The position numbers and the translations under genes are program-made. A stretch of 40,653 nucleotides of DNA. Source: an uncultured Bacilli bacterium. GTDB lineage: Bacteria; Bacillota_I; Bacilli_A; RF39; UBA660. Of the stretch, positions 23,760 to 31,698 are shown piece by piece (position 1 is the stretch's first letter; each line of letters starts with the position of its first letter). The DNA lies in the NCBI GenBank assembly GCA_947631045.1, contig CANRJV010000009.1, positions 1 through 40,653 of the forward strand. The letters are read 5' to 3'. Below the pieces are notes generated by a model. That model was given only the letters and a program-made list of their open reading frames with translations, was not told where the DNA came from and ran no database searches.

Positions 23760-23956
23760 TTATATCAAACCTCCTTTCCATCGGAAAAGTAGGTAGACAC
23801 TCAGAATAGCTGAATATTCCTTATAAATATAATAGCAAACCATTGTTTTTGAAGTCAACAAAAATATGCGGACATTTTGAAAAAAATTAATTTAGGAAAT
23901 TAATTCGACAATTTTTTCACCTTCTTTGTGCTATAGTAAAGATAAGGTGATTATAA

Positions 23957-24388
23957 ATGAAAAGGACATTAATAATTATACTTGTTTGGGTTTTTTTAGG
24001 AATATTATTTACCCAGATAATTTTAAATAAAAATATCTTTAAAGGAAAAGAATATACAGTTTATGCTTTTGAAGTTGGGAGCTATAAAGAAGAAAGTGAA
24101 GCTCAAAATACGGCAAATAACTTACCATCTAGTATTATTCTAAAAGAAGATAATCAATATATAGTTTATTCGGGAATATATAAAGATATTGACGTCGTTA
24201 ATAAAATGGTTGTCTATTTTGAAAATCAAGATATAAATATCTTATTAAAAACTATCAATATCACCAGTAATTTTTATGATGAATTAGATAATTATGAAAA
24301 AATATTAGAAAACACTTTAGATGAATCAGTTTATGATAAAGTCAATCAAGGTATTCTTAATCGATATATGGAAAGTATAATGCTATGA
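23957..24388 (+). CDS. SpoIIB-like membrane-anchored SPOR-domain protein
   Basis: The product is 143 aa, with an N-terminal membrane anchor (about 4-22) and then a SPOR-like fold (about 33-95: YAFEVGSYKEESEAQNTANN, followed by YIVYSGIYKD). SPOR domains bind septal peptidoglycan stripped of peptides. In B. subtilis SpoIIB, a SPOR protein needed for engulfment, is encoded just upstream of the maf-radC-mreBCD genes; here the gene directly precedes mreC, so a SpoIIB role is inferred from position. It has an extended -10 (TGC-TATAGT), the ribosome site AAGGTGAT, and overlaps mreC by 4 bp. Confidence 0.6.
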   Translation: MKRTLIIILVWVFLGILFTQIILNKNIFKGKEYTVYAFEVGSYKEESEAQNTANNLPSSIILKEDNQYIVYSGIYKDIDVVNKMVVYFENQDINILLKTINITSNFYDELDNYEKILENTLDESVYDKVNQGILNRYMESIML

Positions 24389-25026
24389 AAAAGTTTTTAA
24401 AAAATAATTATCTATTCTTAATACTATTCCTTCTTCTATTATTAAAAGATCCAGTTTATAAATTATTCACAATTAAAGATAATGTCTATACCCCAGCTAG
24501 ATGTACTATAACCGAAAATGAATATAATAAATTACTTGAATTTAGCCAAATTAATGTCATTTATGAAAGTGATTATCTAAATACCTATATTATTTATAAA
24601 GATATCTATAATTATTTAAATGAGATAACGATTAGAGGAGGGAAAGATTTAGATTTAAAAGATAATCCGGTAATCTATGATAATACCTTAGTAGGAGTAA
24701 TATCAAAAGTAAATAAAAATAGTAGTAATGTCCGCTTACTTACTAATAAGGAGAGTAAAATATCCGTTAAGATTAATGATGAAGTTGGCTTATTAGAATA
24801 TGAAGATGGTAAATTAATCATTCGAAATATTCCTTCATCTAGTAATTTAAAAGTAGGAGATGATATCTATACTTCCGGTATTGGCAAAATTAAAGAAAAT
24901 ATCTATATTGGGACCATTAAAAATATTACTTTAGATAGTAAAAATATTGAACAAATTATTGAAGTGGATTATAAATTAAAAATAAAAGATTTATTATACG
25001 TTACGGTAATTAAGGAGTCATTATGA
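24385..25026 (+). CDS. mreC: Rod shape-determining protein MreC (short)
   Basis: MreC is a bitopic membrane protein that links MreB and the elongasome to wall synthases. The product is 213 aa, shorter than most MreC proteins (about 270-300). It has one N-terminal membrane segment (about 7-23), a short linker and the beta-barrel region (KDNPVIYDNTLVGVISKVNKN, then the SSNLKVGDDIYTSGIG motif typical of MreC). No mreB is seen nearby. Assignment relies on these motifs and on mreD following with an ATGA overlap. Confidence 0.75.
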   Translation: MKKFLKNNYLFLILFLLLLLKDPVYKLFTIKDNVYTPARCTITENEYNKLLEFSQINVIYESDYLNTYIIYKDIYNYLNEITIRGGKDLDLKDNPVIYDNTLVGVISKVNKNSSNVRLLTNKESKISVKINDEVGLLEYEDGKLIIRNIPSSSNLKVGDDIYTSGIGKIKENIYIGTIKNITLDSKNIEQIIEVDYKLKIKDLLYVTVIKESL

Positions 25027-25415
25027 TTTATTTTTTAATCCTTTTAGATATAATTATTAATAATTATACACCTTATACTTCTTTTTTCTTTATCATTTAT
25101 CTTTATCAAAAGCCTTATAAATATTATTTATTAACGGCTTTAATTTTGGACTTTTTAATCTTTAACACTTATTTCTATAATCTGATTATTCTTTCTCTTA
25201 TGTATCTTATGAATCAAATATTTAATAACTTAAATAAAAATAATTTCTATGTTTATTTATTCTTCGTCATCTTTAATTATCTATCTTATATCATTCTTTC
25301 TAATATTCTAAATTTAAATAGTCTTTATCATATTTTAATATCAATCGGGGCTAATCTAATTATCAATTTACTATTTTATCTTTTAGCCTATAAGAAAAAA
25401 TACTTAGTTTCATAA
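25023..25415 (+). CDS. mreD: MreD-like membrane protein
   Basis: This 130-aa protein is almost wholly hydrophobic, with about four or five membrane segments. Sequence identity to MreD is weak by eye, as is usual for this fast-evolving family, but size, topology and position directly after mreC support the call. The ribosome site AAGGAG lies in the mreC end. The minCD genes that follow mreD in Bacillus are absent. Confidence 0.65.
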   Translation: MIYFLILLDIIINNYTPYTSFFFIIYLYQKPYKYYLLTALILDFLIFNTYFYNLIILSLMYLMNQIFNNLNKNNFYVYLFFVIFNYLSYIILSNILNLNSLYHILISIGANLIINLLFYLLAYKKKYLVS

Positions 25416-25453
25416 GAAAATTAACTATTGCATATATTTTAGTGGTGAATAAG

Positions 25454-26065
25454 ATGGATGAATATATGAAGATTAGTCATAAAAGAAATAGTTTTAAAAA
25501 TAGTAGTAAAGAAGATAAAATGATTAAATACTTAAGAGGACTTATTACGAGAGTTTTATTAAGTATTATTTTTGTCATTAGTACCTCAATTTTTATTAAA
25601 CTTAATGCCAGTAACAAATTATACGTTGAAGATTATATCTTCCAAGATTCTTTAAAATTTACCCAAATTAATAAATGGTATCAGAATACATTTGGCAAAA
25701 TCATTCCTGATAGTAATAGTAGTAGTGAACTAGTAATGGAAAATAATGATTTAAAGAGTTTAGAATATGAAAAATATTTAGATGGGGTTAAATTTACCAT
25801 TACAAAAGGTAGCCCAATATCTTTAATTAATGGCGGAATAGTCGTTTATATAGGAGATAAAGAAGGGTATGGCAATACGGTAATTATTCAAGGTAACGAT
25901 GGCATTGATTATTGGTATGGCGGTATAACTAATGCTAATATAAATTTATATGATTATTTAGAAAAAGATGCTTTAATTGGGGAAGCCCAAAACGATTATT
26001 TATATTTAGTTTTAGAAAAAGATAAAAATTATCTATCTTATGAAGAATATCTTAAACAAGTTTAA
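25454..26065 (+). CDS. spoIVFA: SpoIVFA-like degenerate M23-family protein
   Basis: This is a 203-aa protein with one membrane segment (about 32-52) and a C-terminal LytM/M23-like beta domain (about 105-190: GGIVVYIGDKEGYGNTVII, YWYGGITN). The zinc-binding His residues of active M23 peptidases are not present, as in B. subtilis SpoIVFA, which is a regulator and not an enzyme: it anchors and restrains SpoIVFB in the outer forespore membrane. I chose ATG 25454, preceded by GGTGAAT, over the GTG at 25442. The gene overlaps spoIVFB by 26 bp. Confidence 0.7.
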   Translation: MDEYMKISHKRNSFKNSSKEDKMIKYLRGLITRVLLSIIFVISTSIFIKLNASNKLYVEDYIFQDSLKFTQINKWYQNTFGKIIPDSNSSSELVMENNDLKSLEYEKYLDGVKFTITKGSPISLINGGIVVYIGDKEGYGNTVIIQGNDGIDYWYGGITNANINLYDYLEKDALIGEAQNDYLYLVLEKDKNYLSYEEYLKQV

Positions 26066-26810
26066 AATTAGTAGTTATACTTATATTTTTATTTTAATTT
26101 GCTTTTTATGTGGATATCTAAAAAACATTTTAATCATTATGAGTATTTGTCTTATTCATGAATTAGGTCATATCTTTTTTATTAAACTATTTAAGTATGA
26201 AATAATTAAAATGGAACTTCTTCCTTTTGGAGGATTTACCACCATTAATGAACCAATTAATAGTAATATTAATAAAGATTTATTTATTGCCTTTGGCGGT
26301 ATTTTCTTTCAATTAATTTTTATTATGATATTATTTATCTTTAAAAATCATTTTAATCTTATTACTTATAATTTATATCTAAACTATAATCTTATATTAA
26401 TTATTTTTAATTTAATTCCGATTATTCCTTTAGATGGCAGTAAAATAAGTGAATTACTCTTAGAAAAATTCTTTTCCTATCATTATTCTTATCATTTAAA
26501 TTTTTATTTATCTATTTTTTCTTTATTAATATTTACCTTTATAAATTATAAGTTTAAATTAGATAATTATTTTATTATATCTTTTTTAATTTATAAAACC
26601 CTTATTTATTTAAAGGATTATCATTACTTACAAAAAAGATTTCTTTTAGAAAGATATTTATATAATTTAGAATATCAAAAAATAGATAATCATACTAAAA
26701 ATATCCAAGATTTAAAAAAGAATGTTTTTCATTACTTTAAAGAAAATAATCGGTATATCAATGAAAAAGAAAAAATAGCCCAAATATTTGACAAAAAGGC
26801 TAATTTTTGA
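26040..26810 (+). CDS. spoIVFB: SpoIVFB-like intramembrane metalloprotease (M50)
   Basis: This site-2-type protease, in spore formers, cuts pro-sigma-K within the mother-cell membrane. H40-E-L-G-H44 is the zinc motif, preceded by a hydrophobic LIH context, and the second metal motif is NLIPIIPLDGSK. Further landmarks match B. subtilis SpoIVFB: LLPFGG after the first helix pair and RFLLERYL after the last. At 256 aa, the C-terminal CBS-like ATP-sensing region is shortened to about 45 residues. No Shine-Dalgarno is seen; the 26-bp overlap with spoIVFA suggests coupling. The family call is strong, the sporulation role is inferred from context. Confidence 0.82.
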   Translation: MKNILNKFKISSYTYIFILICFLCGYLKNILIIMSICLIHELGHIFFIKLFKYEIIKMELLPFGGFTTINEPINSNINKDLFIAFGGIFFQLIFIMILFIFKNHFNLITYNLYLNYNLILIIFNLIPIIPLDGSKISELLLEKFFSYHYSYHLNFYLSIFSLLIFTFINYKFKLDNYFIISFLIYKTLIYLKDYHYLQKRFLLERYLYNLEYQKIDNHTKNIQDLKKNVFHYFKENNRYINEKEKIAQIFDKKANF

Positions 26811-26816
26811 TAAAAT
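26788..26816 (+). promoter_or_regulatory. sigma-A promoter of rplU-prp-rpmA
   Basis: A near-consensus TTGACA (26788-26793), 17-bp spacer and TAAAAT (26811-26816) lie over the 3' end of spoIVFB, giving a start near 26823. Confidence 0.8.
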
Positions 26817-26817
26817 T

Positions 26818-26910
26818 AACACGTTTAAGTCATTTCGGAAAAAACCGCACTAAAAAGGTTAAAAGACTAATTCATTTAGCACCTTAAGGGCGCGACTTAA
26901 AAATAAGCTA
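26818..26910 (+). promoter_or_regulatory. L21-type ribosomal protein leader
   Basis: A perfect 8-bp closing stem, TTTAAGTC (26824-26831) with GACTTAAA (26894-26901), encloses a small hairpin CGG/CCG (26836-26838 with 26845-26847) and an AAGGT/ACCTT arm with inner CTAA/TTTAG. The G+C content is above its surroundings. The position between the rplU promoter and its ribosome site fits the L21 autoregulatory leader known from Bacilli; the class call rests on context and shape. Confidence 0.6.
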
Positions 26911-26921
26911 GGAGGTATGAA

Positions 26922-27221
26922 ATGAAAGCCATATTTGTAACAGGTGGAAAACAATATTATGTTTCTGAAAACGATGTTATCTACGTGGAAAAATTAGATG
27001 CTGAAGTAGGTTCAACAGTTAAATTTGATGAAGTATTATTCGTTGATGGTAAAGCTGGTAACCCCACTGTTAAAGGAGCATCAGTTGAATGTAAAGTAGA
27101 AAAACAAGGAAAAAATAAAAAGATTATTGTTTTCAAATATAGACCTAAAAAGAAATATCGTAAAAAACAAGGTCATAGACAACCATATACTAAATTAGTG
27201 GTTACAAAAATTAACAAATAA
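26922..27221 (+). CDS. rplU: 50S ribosomal protein L21
   Basis: The product is a 99-aa L21. The N-terminal [20 protein letters not shown] and the basic C-terminus ([20 protein letters not shown]) are family signatures; the latter contacts 23S rRNA. The ribosome site AGGAGG lies 9 bp upstream. It is the first gene of the L21-Prp-L27 operon, with its own promoter and leader. Confidence 0.96.
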   Translation: MKAIFVTGGKQYYVSENDVIYVEKLDAEVGSTVKFDEVLFVDGKAGNPTVKGASVECKVEKQGKNKKIIVFKYRPKKKYRKKQGHRQPYTKLVVTKINK

Positions 27222-27223
27222 TT

Positions 27224-27520
27224 ATGATTAAAGTAATTTATACGAAAGAAAAGATTATAATTAGCGGTCATGCTAATTATGAATCTTATGGAAATGATAT
27301 TGTTTGTGCTAGTGTTTCAAGTATTGTTTATACAACTATTAATGCAATTTTAAATTTTAATGCTAAAGCCATTAAATATATAGATAATAATGATACTTTA
27401 GAAATTAATATTTTAAATCAAGATAAAACAACGAAAACATTAATAACTAATATGTTAGATTTATTAAATGATTTAGAAAAACAATATCCCGAAAATATAA
27501 AATTAAGTAAAGGAGAGTAA
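27224..27520 (+). CDS. prp: Ribosomal-processing cysteine protease Prp
   Basis: Prp removes the N-terminal extension of L27 in Firmicutes. The product is 98 aa. The catalytic dyad is visible as H16 in SGHANYE and C28 in DIVCASVSS, with the 12-residue spacing of the S. aureus enzyme. No ribosome site precedes the ATG, which starts 2 bp after the rplU stop, so it is probably translated by reinitiation. Confidence 0.92.
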   Translation: MIKVIYTKEKIIISGHANYESYGNDIVCASVSSIVYTTINAILNFNAKAIKYIDNNDTLEINILNQDKTTKTLITNMLDLLNDLEKQYPENIKLSKGE

Positions 27521-27523
27521 ACT

Positions 27524-27808
27524 ATGTTATTTATTAAGTTAGATATTCAAAGATTTGCCCATAAAAAAGGACAATCATCTACTGATAATGGTCGTGATTC
27601 TCGTGGACGTAGATTAGGAGCTAAACTTTCAGATGGTCAAGTTTGTAGTGCTGGTTCCATTATCTATCGTCAAAGAGGAACAAAAATTTACCCAGGAACT
27701 AATGTTGGAATGGGAAAAGACCATACTTTATTTAGTAAAATAGATGGTGTTGTTAAATACGAAAGATTGGGTAGAGATAAAAAGAAAGTAAGCGTTTACG
27801 AAGCATAA
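27524..27808 (+). CDS. rpmA: 50S ribosomal protein L27 with Prp-cleavable extension
   Basis: The product is a 94-aa L27. The mature part begins at [14 protein letters not shown], whose N-terminus reaches the peptidyl transferase centre. It is preceded by the 12-residue extension [12 protein letters not shown], matching the Firmicutes extension that Prp must remove (usual form LQFFA; here IQRFA). The ribosome site AAAGGAGAG lies in the end of prp. The terminator stem overlaps its last codons. Confidence 0.96.
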   Translation: MLFIKLDIQRFAHKKGQSSTDNGRDSRGRRLGAKLSDGQVCSAGSIIYRQRGTKIYPGTNVGMGKDHTLFSKIDGVVKYERLGRDKKKVSVYEA

Positions 27809-27823
27809 GTAAATGCTTTTTTT
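27791..27823 (+). terminator. Terminator of rplU-prp-rpmA
   Basis: AGCGTTTAC (27791-27799) pairs with GTAAATGCT (27809-27817), followed by a run of T to 27823. The left arm is within the last codons of rpmA. Confidence 0.8.
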
Positions 27824-27865
27824 AAATAATAAATTGAAAATAATTTAAAAATTGGAGAGAAAGTA

Positions 27866-28252
27866 ATGATTGAAATAAATAAAGTACGCTATAATAATTA
27901 TGATATTAAAATTACTTGGGGAGAATTTAATACTTCTAATAATGGCCAAAAAAGATACGGCATAGCGCCTTATATCACCTTTCATACAAATGATGTTATT
28001 AAGATTATTGGCCTTGAATTTACTTTTTCTAAATCCATGTTTTTAGATACTAAAATAGATAAAAAAACAAATGTCAAAGAATATATAAGTATTAGTTTTT
28101 ATAATGAAGATGATAAAGAATGGGATACGCCAATAATTGAAAAATGTAATTGTTTCATTACAAGAATAAATGAAAAATTTTTTAATTTGGATTTTTATAT
28201 GCAAAATAAAGATTTAGAAATAACTATAAATGAAGATATTAAATTATTTTAA
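27866..28252 (+). CDS. Unrecognised 128-aa protein
   Basis: This is a soluble, beta-rich sequence with alternating hydrophobic residues (YGIAPYITFHTNDVIKII, FFNLDFYMQNKDLEITI), and no signal peptide, membrane segment or known motif. The ribosome site GGAGAGAAA lies 7-9 bp upstream. It sits alone between the rpmA terminator and the repeat protein. I do not recognise it. Confidence 0.6.
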   Translation: MIEINKVRYNNYDIKITWGEFNTSNNGQKRYGIAPYITFHTNDVIKIIGLEFTFSKSMFLDTKIDKKTNVKEYISISFYNEDDKEWDTPIIEKCNCFITRINEKFFNLDFYMQNKDLEITINEDIKLF

Positions 28253-28345
28253 TACACATTTAATAAAAATTAACATTATTTTATAAATAATTTTTCCAAA
28301 AAATTAATTTCATGTTATAATAATAACAATTTTTAAGGAGGTTTT

Positions 28346-29527
28346 ATGAATTTAAATATTGAATTTTTAATAAAACAAGATTTCGATAAATTTATAAAAT
28401 TAGTTGAACTAGGCATCATTGATAATGAAACTGCTTGCGATGCTGTTATAGAAAGTAAAAATTCTGAATATATTTACGTATTAGCTAGAGATGGAAAAAA
28501 TATTAATATTAAAAAATTAGAAGATGCCATCATTCAAACGGGTAATGCCAAATATATTTATTATTTTGCTAAAAATGTACAAGGCGCTAATATCGAAAAA
28601 TTAGAAGATGCAATTATTCAAACGGGTAATATCGAATATATTTATAAGTTTGCTAGAGATGTACAAGGCGCTAATATCGAAAAATTAGAAGATGCTATCA
28701 TTCAAACTGGTAATGCTAAATATATTTATTATTTTGCTAAAGATGTACAAGACGCTAATACTGAAAAATTAGAAGATGCCATCATTCAAACGGGTAATGC
28801 CGAATATATTTATTATTTTGCTAGAGATGTACAAGGCGCTAATATCGAAAAATTAGAAGATGCTGTCATTCAAATTGGTAATGCCAAATATATTTATTGT
28901 TTTGCTGGAAATGTACAAGGCGCTAACATTGAGAAATTAGAAGATGCCATCATTCAAATTGGTAATGCCAAATATATTTATTATTTTGCTAGAAATGTAC
29001 AAGGCGCTAATATTGAAAAATTAGAAGATGCTATCATTCAAACTGGTAGTGCCGAACATATTTATTATTTTGCTGCTGCTATATATGGGACTAATATCGA
29101 AAAATTAGAAGATGCTATCATTCAAACGGGTAATGCCGAATATATTTATTATTTTGCTAAAAATGTCCAAGGCGCTAATATCGAAAAATTAGAAGATGCC
29201 ATCATTCAAACAGGTAATATCGAATATATTTATAAGTTTGCTAGAGATGTCCAAGGTGCTAATATTGAAAAATTACTGAATGTAATTATTGAAAGCCAAG
29301 ATATAAACCGAATTACATTTGCTAGAATCATTTTCATAGAAAGATCACAGGAAACATTGAAAAGCATAAAAACAAAAAATGATTTTGTTAATTTAATGTT
29401 TTTACTAGACCAAGAAAATTATACAGCTATTTTAAATAATAGGCAAAAATATGAACAATTATTTAGAGATGACTCTGATAATCAAGGAAGAAGTCTTAAA
29501 AGAGAAAAAAATACCTTAAAAAAATAA
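28346..29527 (+). CDS. Tandem 28-residue repeat protein
   Basis: The product is 393 aa. Residues 57-308 are nine head-to-tail 28-residue units of the form KLEDAIIQTGNAxYIYYFAx-xVQGANIE, with a divergent unit before (about 29-56) and after (from 309). Each unit probably forms a helical hairpin, building a solenoid. Units 8-9 repeat the variants of units 1-2 (A/KN then I/RD), pointing to block duplication. The N-terminal 28 residues and the C-terminal 85 (basic, ending KREKNTLKK) are unique. There is no signal peptide or membrane segment, so it is likely cytosolic. TATAAT (about 28316) and AAGGAGG precede the ATG. Function is unknown; solenoids of this type usually bind proteins. Confidence 0.75.
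   Translation: MNLNIEFLIKQDFDKFIKLVELGIIDNETACDAVIESKNSEYIYVLARDGKNINIKKLEDAIIQTGNAKYIYYFAKNVQGANIEKLEDAIIQTGNIEYIYKFARDVQGANIEKLEDAIIQTGNAKYIYYFAKDVQDANTEKLEDAIIQTGNAEYIYYFARDVQGANIEKLEDAVIQIGNAKYIYCFAGNVQGANIEKLEDAIIQIGNAKYIYYFARNVQGANIEKLEDAIIQTGSAEHIYYFAAAIYGTNIEKLEDAIIQTGNAEYIYYFAKNVQGANIEKLEDAIIQTGNIEYIYKFARDVQGANIEKLLNVIIESQDINRITFARIIFIERSQETLKSIKTKNDFVNLMFLLDQENYTAILNNRQKYEQLFRDDSDNQGRSLKREKNTLKK
28514..29269 (+). repeat. 84-bp tandem repeat array (nine units)
   Basis: Nine in-frame 84-bp units lie inside the preceding CDS and are highly similar at DNA level (many share ATTAGAAGATGC, ATCATTCAAAC and GTACAAGGCGCTAATATCGA). Most differences are synonymous or confined to four positions per unit. 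Unit number could change by slippage or recombination without breaking frame. Confidence 0.9.
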
Positions 29528-29547
29528 TTTAACTATTAATTATGAGT

Positions 29548-29580
29548 GAAGATTGTATTATATGTTACAATCTTCTTTTT
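29548..29580 (+). terminator. Terminator after the repeat protein
   Basis: A 10-bp perfect stem GAAGATTGTA (29548-29557) with TACAATCTTC (29566-29575) is followed by TTTTT. Confidence 0.8.
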
Positions 29581-29643
29581 GAATTCATATTTATTAATTT
29601 AAAATCGTATGATATAATGTTCTAAAGAATAGGGGCCAAAGCG

Positions 29644-30936
29644 ATGAAAAAATATTTTTTATTATTATTAGGATTTCTTTTAATGATACCTCAACTTGTC
29701 TATGCCGTTACTTGTAGTGCTGGTAGTGATTATAATGCCGAAATTGTTATAGATAAAGACAAAATTAGTGTCAGTGAAAAAGCCTTTATTGCGGTTAATA
29801 CCTCTTATGATTATACTGTCGATTACTACTCATTTAATAATGATATTGCTACAGTTTCTAAAGAGGGCATCATTACACCCTTAAAATTTGGTAGTGCTTT
29901 AATAAGAGTAACAATAACCTTCTTAAAAGATAATGCCATTGTAGCCACTTGTCCCGCAGTTATATCTGTTGAAGTTGTATCCAACGATTCATCACTTAAA
30001 TCCTTAAATTTAGAAGAAATAGATATTTCTAAAACTTTTAGTCCTAATATTTTAGAATATAGTGTTACGGTTCCATATGAAACCGATAAAATAAATATTT
30101 TAGCAATGGCGAGTAATCCCAGAGCCACAATTAATGGCATAGGAAGAAGATATTTAGAAGTGGGAAACAATTCCTTTGATATTGAAGTAAAAGCCTCAGA
30201 TGGAACAACAACAACTTATAAATTAAATGTTTTAAGAAGTGATCCTAGTAATGATAATAATTTAAAGAGTTTAGAAGTAGAAGGATTTAACTTAAATCCC
30301 GAATTTACCCCAGATAATCCAAAATATACTTTAGAAGTCGATGAAAATACGGAAGAAATAAATATAACTGGTGAAGTTAATCAAAAAGGGGCCTCAGTTA
30401 AAGGATTAGGTAGTCATAAACTTGCTAGTGGCATCTCTGTATACGTAATTACTGTAGAAGCCGAAAATAAAGAGAAAAAAGAGTATACCATTGAAATAAC
30501 CAAACTAAATGGTAGTAGTATCTTAGATGAATTAAAAGTTAAAGATTATAAATTAAAAGAAAAATTTAAAAGTGATTTATATACTTATAATATGGTGGTA
30601 GGAAACAACACTACTAATTTAGAAATCAACGCAAAATCAGCTAAGACTGCTAAAATAGAAATAACGGGAAATAAAAACTTAAAAGAAGGATTAAACGAAG
30701 TATTTATTAAAGTAACCGAAGAGGGTAAGAGTAGTAGTACTTATAAAATAATCGTTAATAAATTAAATGCGGAAGAAGAGAAAAGAATAGAAAAAAATAA
30801 TCTTCTTTTAAGAATATTACTGATAATATTTATTATTTCTATTATCATTATGGTTTCTTTAATTGCTGTTTTTATTAAAAGAAACTATAAGAAGAAATAC
30901 TTAATTAGTAAAAGTAAGAAAAAGAAAAATTCTTAA
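29644..30936 (+). CDS. Surface protein with cadherin-like beta-sandwich domains
   Basis: The product is 430 aa, with a signal peptide (about 1-21, ending VYA) and a C-terminal membrane anchor (about 383-405) followed by a basic tail (KRNYKKKY). The outside part holds a Big-type N-terminal domain (about 28-110) and three repeats of the cadherin-like beta-sandwich type, each opening with a SLKSLNLE-like strand and ending in a TYKLNV- or TYKIIV-like strand (about 115-198, 202-286, 287-372). It is an exported, membrane-tethered adhesin or wall-associated protein by architecture. The start follows GGGGCC. A terminator lies just after. The ligand is unknown. Confidence 0.75.
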   Translation: MKKYFLLLLGFLLMIPQLVYAVTCSAGSDYNAEIVIDKDKISVSEKAFIAVNTSYDYTVDYYSFNNDIATVSKEGIITPLKFGSALIRVTITFLKDNAIVATCPAVISVEVVSNDSSLKSLNLEEIDISKTFSPNILEYSVTVPYETDKINILAMASNPRATINGIGRRYLEVGNNSFDIEVKASDGTTTTYKLNVLRSDPSNDNNLKSLEVEGFNLNPEFTPDNPKYTLEVDENTEEINITGEVNQKGASVKGLGSHKLASGISVYVITVEAENKEKKEYTIEITKLNGSSILDELKVKDYKLKEKFKSDLYTYNMVVGNNTTNLEINAKSAKTAKIEITGNKNLKEGLNEVFIKVTEEGKSSSTYKIIVNKLNAEEEKRIEKNNLLLRILLIIFIISIIIMVSLIAVFIKRNYKKKYLISKSKKKKNS

Positions 30937-30940
30937 TTTA

Positions 30941-30969
30941 ATACTCTACTTAAAATGGTAGAGTATTTT
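30941..30969 (+). terminator. Terminator after the cadherin-like gene
   Basis: ATACTCTAC (30941-30949) pairs with GTAGAGTAT (30958-30966), followed by TTTT. Confidence 0.75.
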
Positions 30970-31032
30970 ATTATAACTTGATTATTTTAGAAGAAAATAT
31001 TATAATATATAACATATTTGAAAGGAATTTTT

Positions 31033-31668
31033 ATGAAAACATTTAGAGAAATTGATAATACAAGAGCTAATTTAAAACAACAATTAAGCAATCTTGAAAA
31101 AGAAAAAGATTATAAATATAGCTTATATGAAAAATTTTTAAGTCCTGAATATATGGCTTGGCTATTTGAAGTAGCCAGTTCTATGTCTTTAGAATATAAT
31201 GAAGATAATGAAAAAAAAGATAATGAAGAAAAAGCCCAAATTCTTTTAAGTGTTATCAATGATTATATAAGTCATAATGATCTTAAGCGCACTTATAACT
31301 TTGCTGATGATGGCGAAAGTCCAAAATATTCTTTATTAGATTATCAAATAGCTTTAAATTATCAAGGAATGATAGGCTATTTAGTAAGTAAACATGTTAT
31401 GTATAATCCATTTCATCAAGTTTATGATGCTTATAATATTACCATTGCTAGAGATAGAAAATATGATTCTAACTGTGATACGATTGATATGGACAAATTA
31501 GTAGAATTTGCTCTTAATATAGTCTCAACAAGAGAAGAAATACCTAAAAAAGAGGATGAAATAATTGAAAATTTAAAATCTGAAGGATTAAATCCTCAAG
31601 AAATAATGGATTTATTAAAAGTTGCTTATGCTAAAGTAGCCAATGAAGAAATAAGCAAAAAAAGATAG
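31033..31668 (+). CDS. Unknown 211-aa protein, paralogue of the next gene
   Basis: This is a soluble protein with a charged N-terminal coiled-coil-like stretch (TRANLKQQLSNLEKEKDY). Its C-terminal motif EIIENLKSEGLNPQEIMDLLKVAYAKV closely mirrors the next protein. I chose ATG 31033 after AAAGGAAT rather than the upstream TTG at 31018; the protein is then 211 aa, the same as its neighbour. No known family is recognised. The two genes lie 30 bp apart in one transcript upstream of 6S RNA. Confidence 0.6.
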   Translation: MKTFREIDNTRANLKQQLSNLEKEKDYKYSLYEKFLSPEYMAWLFEVASSMSLEYNEDNEKKDNEEKAQILLSVINDYISHNDLKRTYNFADDGESPKYSLLDYQIALNYQGMIGYLVSKHVMYNPFHQVYDAYNITIARDRKYDSNCDTIDMDKLVEFALNIVSTREEIPKKEDEIIENLKSEGLNPQEIMDLLKVAYAKVANEEISKKR

Positions 31669-31698
31669 TAATAATTAATAAAAAGGGGGAAGATAACA

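Noticed and set aside
22741-23880. The repeats as a CRISPR array or insertion-sequence ends
   Set aside because: Repeats are about 155 bp, few and irregularly spaced, with promoters and terminators inside; there are no short regular repeats, spacers, cas genes or transposase.
28514-29269. The 84-bp repeats as a CRISPR-like or non-coding satellite
   Set aside because: All nine units stay in frame and translate into a coherent helical repeat, with unique coding flanks on both sides.
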